DNA of 64,000 bases from Polyangium jinanense. GTDB lineage: Bacteria; Myxococcota; Polyangia; Polyangiales; Polyangiaceae. The first letter of the stretch is position 1. Each line of letters begins with the position of its first letter. Made by a program: the position numbers and the translations under genes. Positions 31,593 through 41,321 of this stretch are shown piece by piece. The stretch lies in the NCBI RefSeq assembly GCF_028435365.1, contig NZ_JAGTJJ010000002.1:682001-746000 (forward strand), read 5' to 3'. A model generated the notes under the pieces. It made no database searches. It was not told the DNA's origin and was given only the letters and a program-made list of their open reading frames with translations.

Positions 31593-32276
31593 TCACCCAG
31601 CCGTCGGTCCCCGGCGCTCGACCGGGCCGAATCCCGCCTGCAGCTCGCGACCATAAGGTGTCGCGTTCAGAATGGCGCGCAGGCGCAGGCGCGCGCGGTG
31701 CAGCCGCGAACGGACGGCACTTTCGCTCACCATGAGTTTCTGGGCGATTTCCTGGAGCCCGAGGTCCTCGTGGTAATGCGCCATCACCACGTCCCGATAG
31801 TCGTTCGGCAGTTCGCCCAGGGCGAGCCGGACGAACCGCTCGCGCTCGGCCACGCTCGCCGCGTCGTCTTCGAGCGCCGGGGCGCGCATCGTGGGCAGAA
31901 CGCTGAGGTCCTCGAGGTCGAGGCCGCCGACGAACCGCGCCCGCTGACGCCTCTGGGAGCGCATCAGCATCAGAGCTTCATTCGCCGTGACCCGGAAGAG
32001 CCACGTGGTGAAGCTCGAATCGCCGCGGAAAGAGCGAATTCGTCGGATGACCTGGAGGAGCGTCGATTGAACGAGATCGAGTCTGTCTTCGTCCGAGACG
32101 GGATACCGAGCGAGCTGCCGCTCCACATGCGGTCGGATGGCACGCGTGAGCGCGTCGAGCGCCACGGTGTCGCCATTCTTGACGCGCTCGATGAGCTCGC
32201 TGAGCCGGGCCTCGGCCCCGGCAGGCGCGGGCGGTGCCGCGGAGGTACGCGTCGTCGTGACGGCCTGGACGGCCAT
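31593..32276 (-). CDS. ECF-type RNA polymerase sigma factor
   Basis: The predicted protein is 227 aa. The ATG at 32276 has GGAGG 6 nt upstream and is chosen over the ATG at 32288. Region 2 contains DRLDLVQSTLLQVIRRIRSF and SSFTTWLFRVTANEAL. Region 4 contains LPNDYRDVVMAHY, then the helix-turn-helix LGLQEIAQKLMVSESAVRSR. The extra 50 aa before region 2 are Ala/Thr-rich. No zinc-binding anti-sigma gene is adjacent; the next gene downstream is a vWA lipoprotein. The promoter region has TGGCAG repeats that might be autoregulatory. Confidence 0.9.
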   Translation of the reverse strand: MAVQAVTTTRTSAAPPAPAGAEARLSELIERVKNGDTVALDALTRAIRPHVERQLARYPVSDEDRLDLVQSTLLQVIRRIRSFRGDSSFTTWLFRVTANEALMLMRSQRRQRARFVGGLDLEDLSVLPTMRAPALEDDAASVAERERFVRLALGELPNDYRDVVMAHYHEDLGLQEIAQKLMVSESAVRSRLHRARLRLRAILNATPYGRELQAGFGPVERRGPTAG

Positions 32277-32322
32277 GAGAGCCTCCATCGCCAGCGCATT
32301 CCCGGCACTTCGTGGGCGCGCC

Positions 32323-32368
32323 TGGCAGGTGGTCGGAGTTAGCAAGTCATCTGCCAGGCATGGCAGGT
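32323..32368. promoter_or_regulatory. Repeated TGGCAGGT half-sites upstream of the ECF gene
   Basis: TGGCAGGT occurs at 32323 and 32361, and the second copy is the right half of an inverted repeat CTGCCA-ggca-TGGCAG (32351-32366). This is an operator-like pattern between the divergent ECF sigma and hisZ-like genes. Confidence 0.3.
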
Positions 32369-32508
32369 CGGGATCCGCGCGAATGGCTGGCGCCGCTGGC
32401 ACGTCGGGGCGTGAGGTATGTGCCTCCGCGCCTCGCGGATCGCGTGGGCCATCGCAGCGAGGGCACAAACGATGCGCACGGATTGCCCAGCCGCGGTATA
32501 AGCCTGAC

Positions 32509-33849
32509 GTGGACCGTTCTGGCTCTCCGCCCAAGGCGCTATCGCATCCGCTGCCCGCCGGGATGCGTGATCTCTTACCGGAGGAGACGCGAAGAAGGCG
32601 CGCGCTCGCCCGGGCAATTCTCGACCATTTCGCTCTGCACGGATACGACCCGGTCACGCCCCCGGCGTTCGAGCTGGCCGAGGTGCTGGAAAAAGGCCTC
32701 GGCGCCCTCGACCCCGGCGACGTTCTGCGCTTCGTGGAGCCGGAGTCGGGGGAGGTGTGCGCGCTCCGTCCCGACATGACGCCGCAGATCGCGCGGATGG
32801 TGGCCACGCGCCTCGCCGCCGAGCCCGTGCCGATCCGGCTCTGCTACGAAGGGACCATCGTCCGGCGCCGCCAAGGTCGCGCCAAGAAGCACCGGCAAAT
32901 CCCGCAGGCCGGCGTGGAGCTCTACGGCGCGCCGTCGCCGGAGGGGGACCTCGAAGCGCTGCGGCTCCTCGCCTCGGTGACGCGCGCGGTGGGCCTCGAA
33001 TCGTTCGTGATCGACCTCGGCCATGCGCTCATCGCGCGCGCCCTGGTCGACGTGGTGCCGTCGCCGCTCGACGTGGAGGTGACGGACGCGCTGGCGCAGA
33101 AGGACGCCACGCGGCTCCGGGCGCTGCTTGCGGGGCGGGAGGCTTCGGGGGTGCCGGCGCGCGTGGCGGACGCGCTCGTGGCGCTGCCGGAGCTCGCGGG
33201 CGGGGCGGAGGATCGGCCGGGCGAGGAGATTCTCGCCCGCGCCGAAAAACTGTTTGCCGGGACGAGGGCGGAGGGGCCGCTCGGCGAGCTTCGGGCGCTC
33301 TGGGAGACGGCGCGTGGGACGGGGGAGAGCGGGCTCGGGGACGTCTTGCGGCTCGATCTCGGCGAGGTGCGGGGCTTCGCGTATTACACGGGGCCGATCT
33401 TCCACGTGCTCGCGCCGGGGCCGGGCGAGCCCGTGGGCGCGGGGGGGCGATACGACGATTTGCTCGGGCGTTTTGGTTTGCCGCTGCAAGCCGTGGGGTT
33501 TGGTCTGCACCTCGACGCGATTGCGCGGGCGCGGGAGGCCGCGGGCGTGCGGGAGGAGCGGCCGCTCAGGGTGCTCGTGTCCGCGGATCCGCCGGGGGAG
33601 GCGCTGGCCGCGTCGCTGCGAGCACGGGGCATCGCGACGGCGTTTCACGCGTCGGGGGCGGATGCCTTGCGATATGCGGCGGCGCATCGGTTCTCGCACG
33701 TCGTGACCGAGGGGAACGACGGGGCCGTGCGAATCATCCAGACGGACAAACCCGAGGCCGCGGTGGAGATCGCGGCGGGCGCGGGGGGGGTGGATGCGAT
33801 CGTGCGGGCCCTAGGCGAAGAGGCGCCACTCGTCGACGAGCAGCCCTAG
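32509..33849 (+). CDS. hisZ: HisZ-like ATP phosphoribosyltransferase regulatory subunit
   Basis: The 446-aa protein resembles a class II histidyl-tRNA synthetase catalytic core without a full anticodon domain. The opening LPAGMRDLLPEETRRR, the motif-2 equivalent LRPDMTPQIARMVATR, VRGFAYYTG and GAGGRYDDLLGRFG are all typical of HisZ, which partners short-form HisG in the first step of histidine synthesis. Authentic HisRS would show RPEGT at motif 2. The GTG at 32509 is the best start, as later ATGs fall inside the conserved opening. No hisG is in the window. The end overlaps the opposite-strand gene by 39 bp. Confidence 0.82.
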   Translation: MDRSGSPPKALSHPLPAGMRDLLPEETRRRRALARAILDHFALHGYDPVTPPAFELAEVLEKGLGALDPGDVLRFVEPESGEVCALRPDMTPQIARMVATRLAAEPVPIRLCYEGTIVRRRQGRAKKHRQIPQAGVELYGAPSPEGDLEALRLLASVTRAVGLESFVIDLGHALIARALVDVVPSPLDVEVTDALAQKDATRLRALLAGREASGVPARVADALVALPELAGGAEDRPGEEILARAEKLFAGTRAEGPLGELRALWETARGTGESGLGDVLRLDLGEVRGFAYYTGPIFHVLAPGPGEPVGAGGRYDDLLGRFGLPLQAVGFGLHLDAIARAREAAGVREERPLRVLVSADPPGEALAASLRARGIATAFHASGADALRYAAAHRFSHVVTEGNDGAVRIIQTDKPEAAVEIAAGAGGVDAIVRALGEEAPLVDEQP

Positions 33850-34761
33850 CGCCTCGTCGAGGCTACCTGCGAGGTCCGGCGAAAGCCATTCCGACGACGA
33901 GGCGCCCTTCGCGACCGACTCGAACGACGGCACCGGCACCTTGCCCGCGAGCTTCTCCAGCCGTTTGCCCGTCCGCGCGAGCCGCGAGACCCAGTCCGTG
34001 CTGCGGTAGGCGTATTCGGCCTCGTGCAGGAGCGCGCTGCCCACGCGCGCGAGGCGCTCGCGCACCACCACGGCGGGCTCCGCGCCCGAGCGGATCGCCC
34101 TGCGACTTGCTTCGAGCTCCAAGAGAACGAGCCCCGCGGGCGAACCGGGCGTGAACGACGCGCTGATCGGCTGGAACGAGAGGTCCGAGAGCGCGAGGAA
34201 GTACCACGAGTGCGGCGCGGCCACGCGGTAGAGCCATTCGGCGCCCGAGGCCTCGGCCGCGGCGATCGCCACGCCCCAGGCTTCTTCCTCGTCGACGTCG
34301 TCCCGCTCCGTCGGCAGCCGCTCGACGGGACGCACCGAGGCCGCGCGCAGGAGCGGATCGGCCCAGGCCATGGTCAGCGAGGACGTCGTGGGCGCGTAGC
34401 TGCAGAGCGCGCGGGCGCGGGCCTCGGCCGAGACGCGTCCGCGCGGGTCGAGCCACACGAAACGTCCGTCCTTCAGGTCCACGCGATACTCGTGGTCCTC
34501 GGCGCCGTGCGCGGCGAGCTCGCGGAGCAGCGCGGCCCCGCGCTCGGCCCACTTCTTGACGAGCGACGCGTCCGCGGCGGGCGGAGGCTCGGTGCGTGCG
34601 GACCGAACCTCGGGCATCTCGGGCGCGTTCGGCGCGAGGGCAGGCTCGTCCCCGGGCCTTTTCGCGGCGGCCTTCGAGGTCGTCTTCCTTCCGACCTTCG
34701 TGGCCTTTGCGGCGGCCTTTTTCGTGGGCTTTGGCTTCGATCCTGCGCGCGCCTTGCTCAT
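33811..34761 (-). CDS. DUF6882-like protein with histone-like basic N-terminal tail
   Basis: The predicted protein is 316 aa. The ATG at 34761 follows GAGG. Residues 2-35 are a Lys/Ala/Thr-rich tail (SKPKPTKKAAAKATKVGRK) like histone H1 or bacterial nucleoid tails. The remaining 250 aa resemble, from memory, the DUF6882 family: YAPTTSSLTMAWADPLLRAA, then EEEAWGVAIAAAEASGAEWLYRV. Function unknown. The tail could tether the protein to nucleic acid or acidic polymers. Its last 39 bp overlap the end of the hisZ-like gene on the other strand, which makes the two mRNAs complementary at their 3' ends. Confidence 0.68.
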   Translation of the reverse strand: MSKARAGSKPKPTKKAAAKATKVGRKTTSKAAAKRPGDEPALAPNAPEMPEVRSARTEPPPAADASLVKKWAERGAALLRELAAHGAEDHEYRVDLKDGRFVWLDPRGRVSAEARARALCSYAPTTSSLTMAWADPLLRAASVRPVERLPTERDDVDEEEAWGVAIAAAEASGAEWLYRVAAPHSWYFLALSDLSFQPISASFTPGSPAGLVLLELEASRRAIRSGAEPAVVVRERLARVGSALLHEAEYAYRSTDWVSRLARTGKRLEKLAGKVPVPSFESVAKGASSSEWLSPDLAGSLDEALGLLVDEWRLFA

Positions 34762-35010
34762 CGTGCCTCGAAGGCAGCGCGGATCGTGGCCGCGCTCTGC
34801 CACCATTTTCAACGAATCCCCACGTTTGTCACGCCCTTAGTTTTTGGCTCTCCCAACGAACGCCCCGGTCGAGGTGGCCCAGCACGCCCGCCATGCGTGG
34901 CGTGTCACGCCCCTGGCGGAAGCCCCGCGAAATCCTGCTCCGGTCTTGGCTTTCGGATCCCAGTTGCGTGGTGCACGTCCCTTGCGCGATCCTGCGAATA
35001 CGATAGGCCC

Positions 35011-36651
35011 ATGGTCACCTCTACAATCGCCCCCGCCCCACCGCTGCCGTTCGATGCGCCTACGTTTTTCGCGCAGTCGAAGGATGTCTGCGTGGTCTAC
35101 GACGTGGCGCGGCGGTTTGTCTATGCAAACCCGGCGGCGACCGCGCTGTTCGCGTTCGAGCCGGCGGCGCTCGCGGGCAAGTCGCCGCGGGATCTTTATG
35201 GGGACCGGGCTTCGAGCATCGAGCAGTGCGTGGAGCGCGCGTTTTCGAGCGGCGAGGTCGTGCAGGTGGTGCACAAGATCCGCGGCGGATCGGGGGAGGT
35301 CGTCTACCTCGACACGAGCTACACGCCGATGCGCGGCGCGGACGGCGGCGTTTCGTTCATCGTGTCGATCGGTCGCGACATGACCGACACCTCGGCGCGC
35401 TGGCGCGAGCTCGAGGACACCGTGGCCCGAAGGACGCGTGATCTCACGGCCATGGAGTCGCGCTTCGACGGGCTGCTAAGGAACCTCCAGATCGGCCTCA
35501 TCATCCGCGGGCCGCGGGGGGAGATGCGCTTCGTGAACCGCCGCGCGCTGGAGCTACTCGGCTTGACCGAGGCGCAGATGCTCGGCCGCGCCCCGAGCGA
35601 TCCGGGCTGGGCGATGCTCGACGAGGACGGCAAACCCTTGCCCCCCGACCAAGCCCCGATGGCGCGCGCCCTCGGGAAAGGCGAGTCGCTTTCGGCCATG
35701 ATCATCGGCGTGGATCGGCCGAAGACCGCCGATCGCGTGTGGATCCTGGTCAACGTGATGGTGCAACGGGGCGCGGACGGCGCGATCGAGCAGTACGTCG
35801 CGACGCTCAGTGACGTCACCGAGGCCCAAAAAGCCACGCGCGCGCTCGCCGAGCGTGAGGAGACGTTCCGCCTCCTCGCCGAGACGATCACCGACGTCTT
35901 CTGGATGACGAACGCAGACGAACACGGGCTCGTGTACGTGAGCCCTGCCTACGAGAACGTGTGGGGCCGGCCGCGGTCGGAAGTATACGAAGACCGTTCC
36001 AATTTTCTCGAAGCGATTCACCCCGACGATCACTCGAGCGTCCTCGAAGCGCTGCCGCTGCAGGAGAAGGGCGAATACGATATCGAATATCGGGTCGTGC
36101 GGCCGGGCGGGACGATCCGCTGGGTGCGGGATCGGGCATTTCCGGTAAAGGATGCGTCGGGGAAGGTCGTGCGGCTCGTGGGGCTCGCGACGGACATCAC
36201 CGAGCAGCGATCGACGTCGGAGCTCATCCGGCGGCAGGCGGACGCGCTGCGGGAGCTGTCGACGCCGCTCGTGCCGATTGGACAGGGTGTGCTCGCGATG
36301 CCGATCGTGGGTGTGCTCGATTCGGCGCGGGCGCGGCAGGTGCTCGAGACGCTTCTCGAAGGGATCGTGGCGCATGCGGCGGAGGTCGTGATCCTCGACG
36401 TGACGGGCGTGGGCGTCGTGGATGCGCAGGTGGCGAGCGCGCTCGTCTCGGCGACGCAAGCGGCGCGGCTGCTCGGCGCGGAGGTGCTGCTCACGGGCCT
36501 GCGGCCGGACGTCGCGCACACGATCGTCGGGCTCGGGCTCGATCTCGGCACGATCGTGACGCGCTCGACGCTGGAGATGGGCATCCGCTGGGCGCTTTCC
36601 GAGCGAAAGCGCGGGAAAAACGCTTCTTTCAGGAAAGGAAGCGGCAAGTAG
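35011..36651 (+). CDS. Triple-PAS plus STAS regulator, RsbR-like
   Basis: This 546-aa cytoplasmic signalling protein has PAS domains at about 12-125, 145-272 and 285-405 (the third with a PAC segment ending VGLATDITEQR), then a STAS domain (about 425-535): ALRELSTPLVPIGQGVLAMP, VVILDVTGVGVVDAQVASAL, LLTGLRPDVAHTIVGLG. It lacks kinase or DNA-binding output, so it should act by protein contact, as RsbR proteins do in stressosome-like complexes. The residue aligned with the first RsbR phospho-threonine is Ala (VVDAQ). It is a distant relative of the two V4R-STAS proteins at 13.5-15.9 kb, which share its STAS type. The basic C-terminal tail (KRGKNASFRKGSGK) is unusual. Confidence 0.88.
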   Translation: MVTSTIAPAPPLPFDAPTFFAQSKDVCVVYDVARRFVYANPAATALFAFEPAALAGKSPRDLYGDRASSIEQCVERAFSSGEVVQVVHKIRGGSGEVVYLDTSYTPMRGADGGVSFIVSIGRDMTDTSARWRELEDTVARRTRDLTAMESRFDGLLRNLQIGLIIRGPRGEMRFVNRRALELLGLTEAQMLGRAPSDPGWAMLDEDGKPLPPDQAPMARALGKGESLSAMIIGVDRPKTADRVWILVNVMVQRGADGAIEQYVATLSDVTEAQKATRALAEREETFRLLAETITDVFWMTNADEHGLVYVSPAYENVWGRPRSEVYEDRSNFLEAIHPDDHSSVLEALPLQEKGEYDIEYRVVRPGGTIRWVRDRAFPVKDASGKVVRLVGLATDITEQRSTSELIRRQADALRELSTPLVPIGQGVLAMPIVGVLDSARARQVLETLLEGIVAHAAEVVILDVTGVGVVDAQVASALVSATQAARLLGAEVLLTGLRPDVAHTIVGLGLDLGTIVTRSTLEMGIRWALSERKRGKNASFRKGSGK

Positions 36652-36686
36652 CCGGGCGCACGCGAATTGCTTAGGATGATTTCCCG

Positions 36687-37568
36687 ATGGATGACCAAAG
36701 GCCCCTGTCCGTTCGGCTCGCGACCTGGAACTGCTTCGGCGCGCCGCAGAGCCTCGAAGATTTTCTGGAGGGCCGGCCTTTCTGGCCCGAGCGGTTCGGC
36801 GCGCCGGCGGTGATCGAGGCGCTCTCGCGCTTCGACATCGTGTGCATCCAGGAGAACTTCGTGGGCGGGGTGCACGAGCGGCTGGAAGCGCTGCGGACGG
36901 CGGGAGGTTTTTCCGAGCTCTGGCACGATCCGCCGGGTCCCTGCGCGGTGACCAAGACGCTCGTCGGCGCGGGCCTCGTGATCCTCTCGCGTTTCCCCGT
37001 GAAAGCGCGTTTTTTGCGATTGCCGCACGGCGTGGGAGCGGACGGATTCGCCCGGAAGGGCGCCGCGCTCGCGGAGGTTCGTTTGCCCGGCGGGCGCGAG
37101 CTTTTCCTGGTGAACACGCATTTGCAGGCGGACGACGGGCGCGTGTCGCCGGAGGAGTGCCTCGCGGTGCGAAAGGCGCAGGTCGAGGAGCTCTGCGAGG
37201 CGCTGCGGGAGCCGCTTTCGAGCGGCGTGCCCACGGTGCTCTGCGGGGATCTGAACGTGCCTTGCGGAACCCGCGAATACGAGGGTTTGGCGCGGCGGCT
37301 CGGCGAGAGCTTGACGGACCACACGGCGCGCGCGGGGCTCTTGACGTACGATACGGAGTTGAACGACGTGGCGCGGGCGTTTCACGAGGGCGGCCCGGAG
37401 CGGGCGCTCATCGATTACGTGTGGACGTCGCGGCGGGCCGCGCCGACGCAGATCGCGATGGAGTTCGTCGCGCCGCTCGGCGAGCTTTCGGGTTGTCCTC
37501 CAAGGTATGAGGGCCGAGCGTTCGCCTCGGATCATTTCGGCGTGGGCGTGACGGTCACGATCGATTGA
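36687..37568 (+). CDS. Endonuclease/exonuclease/phosphatase (EEP) family hydrolase
   Basis: This 293-aa metal-dependent phosphoesterase belongs to the family that includes DNase I, AP endonucleases and sphingomyelinases. It shows LATWNCFG (Asn ligand), IVCIQENF (Glu metal ligand), FLVNTHLQAD (catalytic His region), VLCGDLNVP (Asp-x-Asn) and the final ASDHFGVGVTVTI (Asp-His). No signal peptide is seen, so it is probably cytoplasmic. The substrate cannot be read from sequence; the general layout resembles neutral sphingomyelinase-like members. The last 14 bp overlap the convergent smr gene. Confidence 0.87.
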   Translation: MDDQRPLSVRLATWNCFGAPQSLEDFLEGRPFWPERFGAPAVIEALSRFDIVCIQENFVGGVHERLEALRTAGGFSELWHDPPGPCAVTKTLVGAGLVILSRFPVKARFLRLPHGVGADGFARKGAALAEVRLPGGRELFLVNTHLQADDGRVSPEECLAVRKAQVEELCEALREPLSSGVPTVLCGDLNVPCGTREYEGLARRLGESLTDHTARAGLLTYDTELNDVARAFHEGGPERALIDYVWTSRRAAPTQIAMEFVAPLGELSGCPPRYEGRAFASDHFGVGVTVTID

Positions 37569-37944
37569 CGCGGAGCCGCGCGATCGTCGCGCCCCAGCCG
37601 CCGCGCGTGGCCGGGGCGTCGCGGAACGATTCGACGAGCGGGTGACGCGCCAGGATCGATTGCACGACGCGCCGCTGCACGCCTTTGCCGCGGCCGTGAA
37701 TGAGCCGCACCTCGGGAAAACCCCGCGCGTGGGCCTCGTGCAGATATTCCTCCACGACGGAGGGGATGTCGCGGGGCGCAAAGCCATGCAGGTCGATCGC
37801 GTCCTCGATCGGGAGCACGGCGATTGCGTCGGGGTCGGGCAAAGGTTCGTCGTCCTCGGCCTCGTCGGGCGCGGGCGCGGGCGGCTCTTTCGGTTTTGCC
37901 GGGGAGAAGAGGCGCGCGAGGTGGTCGAGGAGGGCGCGGAGCAT
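37555..37944 (-). CDS. Smr-domain protein
   Basis: This 129-aa protein is a free-standing Smr (small MutS-related) domain with an N-terminal hydrophobic and acidic linker (1-45, Pro/Glu/Asp-rich). The signature residues are DLHGFAPRD (about 51-59) and IHGRGKGVQRRVV (about 82-94), the latter a variant of the TGRG motif. Smr domains nick or cleave nucleic acid, and recent work links them to endonucleolytic mRNA cleavage on collided ribosomes. The start codon at 37944 overlaps a possible alternative start (37943) of the divergent kinase gene. Confidence 0.88.
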   Translation of the reverse strand: MLRALLDHLARLFSPAKPKEPPAPAPDEAEDDEPLPDPDAIAVLPIEDAIDLHGFAPRDIPSVVEEYLHEAHARGFPEVRLIHGRGKGVQRRVVQSILARHPLVESFRDAPATRGGWGATIARLRVNRS

Positions 37945-38011
37945 GGCCGGGGGGACAGGGTATCACGTGGACCTGTCGTGGCCGCCTTCGCGCGTGTATC
38001 TTCCCGGTCCC

Positions 38012-41000
38012 ATGTCGGCGGAGGACGGAGGACAAGCGGAGATCGGGCACGCGTCGACGGTGCCGCTCGTCCTGCCCGGCCCGCCGGCCGAGCGGCGGGG
38101 CGTGCCGCCGTCGCTCTCGGAGCGATACCAGGACATCACGTTCGTCGGCGAAGGCGGGATGGGCACGGTCTACCGCGCCATGGATCCGCGCCTCGGCCGG
38201 ACCGTGGCGCTCAAGCTCTTGAAGGGCGACGATCCGGAGCTCTGGCGACGATTCCTGGGCGAGGCGCGGGCGCAGGCGCGCATTCAGCACGAGCACGTTT
38301 GCCGCGTGTACGAGGCCGGGCAGGCCGACGGCGAGCCGTACATCGCGATGCAATTCATCGACGGCGAGCCGCTGTCGCGCTGGAAGGATCGGCTGACCTT
38401 GGAGCAGCGGGTCAAGCTGATGTGCGAGATCGCGACGGCGGTGCACGAGGCGCACCGGCTCGGGATCATTCACCGGGACATCAAGCCGGGGAACATCCTC
38501 GTGGAGAAGCGCGAGGACGGTTCACTCAAGCCGTACATCATGGATTTCGGATTGGCGCGGGAGGTCTCGGAGCGCGGACAAACCCGCACGGGCGCGGTGG
38601 TCGGCACGCCGGCGTACATGCCGCCGGAGCAGGCGAAAGGGGACGTGCGGGCGATGGATCGGCGCTCGGACGTGTTTTCGCTGGGGGCGACGCTCTACGA
38701 CATGATCGTCGGGCATCCGCCGTTCATTGCGGAGCACCCGTGGAAGCTCTTGATGATGGTGGCGTACGAGGACGCGCCGACGATCGGGAGGGTGCAAAAG
38801 GGGGTGCCTTCGGAGCTCGAAACGATCGTGATGAAATGCCTCGAGCGGGATCCTTCGAGGCGATACGATTCGGCGCGGTCGCTCGCGGAGGATTTGCAGC
38901 GGTTCCTCGACGGCGAGCCGATCCAGGCGAAGCGCGCCTCGGTCGGATACTTGCTCTGGAAGAGGGCGCGCAAGCATAAGCTGGTCGCGGCGCTTCTGGC
39001 GCTCGGCGTCGCGTCGTCGCTGGGGTTCGGCGGCGTGTGGGTGCGGGCCCAGCGGCAGGCGGCGGAGCAGGCGGAGCTCGCGCGGGAGCTCGGCGAGGGC
39101 GTGAAGGAAATGGAGCTGTTCCTGCGGGCGGCGTATGCGTATCCGCTGCACGACGTGGAGCGGGAAAGGGACGTGGTGCGCGCGCGGCTCGCGGAGATCG
39201 AGCAGCGAATGGCAGCCGCGGGGAAGGTGGGGGAGGGGCCGGGGCATTATGCGATCGGGCGTGGATATCTCGCGCTCGGGGATCCGGAGGGGGCGCGGGA
39301 GCATCTGGAGAGGGCGATCGCGGCGGGGTATTCGTCGCCGGATTTGCGATATGCGCTCGGGCGGGCGATTGGCGAGATCTATCAGCAGGCGCTCGCCGAG
39401 ACGCGGCGGATCACGAACGAGGAGGAGCGGCAGAAGAAGGTCGCGGAGCTTTCGAGGGATCTCCGGGATCCGGCGCTCGGGCATTTGCGGGCAGCGATGG
39501 GGGCGCGGATCGAGGTGCCGGCCTACGCGGAGGGGCTCATCGCGCTGTACGAGGGGAAAAACGAGGAGGCCGCGGCGAAGGCGCGGGAGGCATTCGAGAA
39601 GGCGCCCTGGATGCACGAGGCGAAGAAACTCGAAGGGGACGCGCTCTTCGCGGAGGGGAGCAAGTATCGGCATGACGCGGCGTTCGATTACGAGAAGATG
39701 AAATCGTATTTCGAGCCTGCGGCGAGGGCGTATGCGGCCGCGTCGAACATGGGGCGGAGTGATCCGGAGGTGCACCGGGCGGAGTGCGAGTTGTGGGAGA
39801 AGATGGGGTGGGCGGCGCTGAACAGCAACACGAACCGGCAGGTCCCGTTCGAGGCCGGCGTCGAGGCTTGCAACCGGGCCGTGCAGGCGAGCAGCAGGGA
39901 TGGCAGGTCGCTCGTGCAGCGCGCGTTGTTCCTCGTTGCGCGGGCCAATGCCGTATCCGGCAGCAACGCAAAGGATTCGGCGCTGACCACCGCCCAGGAT
40001 GCGGTCGACGCTGCCGGGGAGGCCCTGCGCGCGCGACCGCAGGACGTGATGGCTCATTATGCGGTCGCCGTGGCTTTGTACGAGCGCGCGAAGCACCTGG
40101 ATACCCGAGGTCAGGACGTCCCGATCGAGGACGTCATCCAGGCCTATTTGCGCGTCCAGGAGCTCGATCCGTTGTTCACCTGGTCGTACAACGAGCTCGG
40201 GCAGGTGTACATCCTCGCCTCCGACATCGACCGCCGAAAAGGCCGGGATGCCAGGGGCGCGCTGGAGAAAGCGAGGCGACAATTCGAGCGCGCTCTCGCG
40301 CTGGACCCCCGGTTCTCGATCCCCGCATTCATGCTCGTGGAGGTGCTCGCGATGCTCGTGGACAACAGTCTCGAGCGGGGGGAGGCCGCCGACGGGCACG
40401 TGAAGGCCGCGCTCGACGCCTTGGCTGCCCTCGACGAGCGAAGCGCCGCCGATCCGTGGCGCACGGCTTATTGGAAGGCGCGCACGTACCGAATCCTCGG
40501 CGGTCACGAGCTGGCCCTCGGCCGCGACCCTCGGCGATTCACCGAGGCCGCCATCGACGCCATCCGTAGATTCGCGGGGGAATCACCGCGGGACATGTTT
40601 TTTCTCATCGAGGTGGCGAGGTGCCGGCAGCTCTCGGCCGAGCACGCGCTGCGCGAGGGCCTCGATCCGAGCTCTCTCCTCGGTGAGGCACGGCGGCGGG
40701 TGGGGGACGCGGCGGCCATCAATGGCGGCGCGAACATGGCGCTGCGCATCCTCGACGCACGCATCCAGATCCTGACCATTCGCGCCGAAGTGCGGCGTGG
40801 CAGCGCGACCGCATCGAGCTTCGACACCGCTTTCATGATCATGACCCCCGTCCTGGAGGAGGCCAAGGAGCAATCCACGCCTTACCAGATCATGAGCGAG
40901 GTGTATGGTCTGCGAGCGCAATGGTCGGCGAGGTCCGGTCAAAGCTTCCAGGCGGACCTCGCCGAGGGCCTCCGCATGGCAGAGAAGGCGCTCGCCAAGA

Positions 41001-41197
41001 ACCCGCACATGGCAACTGCGTATGCAGCGATGGGGCAACTCCGCCTCGTGCAGGCACGCACGTCGCGGGTCGAGAGGGAGCGCGTGGAGGCCGCGCGCCG
41101 CGCGAAGGAGGCCTTCGATGCGGCGCTCCGGGAGAACGCGCTCTTCGCGCGGAAGTATGAGGACGAACGGAAGGAGATCGGCGCTCTCCTCCCGTGA
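38012..41197 (+). CDS. Large membrane Ser/Thr kinase with extended helical-repeat C-terminus
   Basis: The predicted protein is 1061 aa. Kinase domain about 40-300: GEGGMGTVYRA, Lys68, IIHRDIKPGN (Asp156), MDFGLAREV, and YMPPEQAKG. A membrane helix at about 323-343 separates it from about 700 aa of TPR-like helical repeats, for example GRGYLALGDPEGAREHLERAI and SDIDRRKGRDARGALEKARRQF. TPR arrays bind protein partners and would lie on the other side of the membrane. The ATG at 38012 has no clear Shine-Dalgarno; an in-frame ATG at 37943 with GAGGAGG upstream would add 23 residues. This kinase-TM-TPR layout is common in Myxococcota. Confidence 0.92.
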   Translation: MSAEDGGQAEIGHASTVPLVLPGPPAERRGVPPSLSERYQDITFVGEGGMGTVYRAMDPRLGRTVALKLLKGDDPELWRRFLGEARAQARIQHEHVCRVYEAGQADGEPYIAMQFIDGEPLSRWKDRLTLEQRVKLMCEIATAVHEAHRLGIIHRDIKPGNILVEKREDGSLKPYIMDFGLAREVSERGQTRTGAVVGTPAYMPPEQAKGDVRAMDRRSDVFSLGATLYDMIVGHPPFIAEHPWKLLMMVAYEDAPTIGRVQKGVPSELETIVMKCLERDPSRRYDSARSLAEDLQRFLDGEPIQAKRASVGYLLWKRARKHKLVAALLALGVASSLGFGGVWVRAQRQAAEQAELARELGEGVKEMELFLRAAYAYPLHDVERERDVVRARLAEIEQRMAAAGKVGEGPGHYAIGRGYLALGDPEGAREHLERAIAAGYSSPDLRYALGRAIGEIYQQALAETRRITNEEERQKKVAELSRDLRDPALGHLRAAMGARIEVPAYAEGLIALYEGKNEEAAAKAREAFEKAPWMHEAKKLEGDALFAEGSKYRHDAAFDYEKMKSYFEPAARAYAAASNMGRSDPEVHRAECELWEKMGWAALNSNTNRQVPFEAGVEACNRAVQASSRDGRSLVQRALFLVARANAVSGSNAKDSALTTAQDAVDAAGEALRARPQDVMAHYAVAVALYERAKHLDTRGQDVPIEDVIQAYLRVQELDPLFTWSYNELGQVYILASDIDRRKGRDARGALEKARRQFERALALDPRFSIPAFMLVEVLAMLVDNSLERGEAADGHVKAALDALAALDERSAADPWRTAYWKARTYRILGGHELALGRDPRRFTEAAIDAIRRFAGESPRDMFFLIEVARCRQLSAEHALREGLDPSSLLGEARRRVGDAAAINGGANMALRILDARIQILTIRAEVRRGSATASSFDTAFMIMTPVLEEAKEQSTPYQIMSEVYGLRAQWSARSGQSFQADLAEGLRMAEKALAKNPHMATAYAAMGQLRLVQARTSRVERERVEAARRAKEAFDAALRENALFARKYEDERKEIGALLP

Positions 41198-41321
41198 ACG
41201 TCGCCCGAGTGGCGGGCTTGCATGCCGTGGCCAGCATCGCCTGCAGGGACCTCCCCGCAGGGGTCTGCGCCATGAGCCCGAGAACCCACGAAAAGCCGCG
41301 CCCGTGCCGGGCTGGGGTACG

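Noticed and set aside
32509..33849. Histidyl-tRNA synthetase
   Set aside because: The motif-2 region reads LRPDMTPQIARM as in HisZ, and there is no full anticodon-binding domain.
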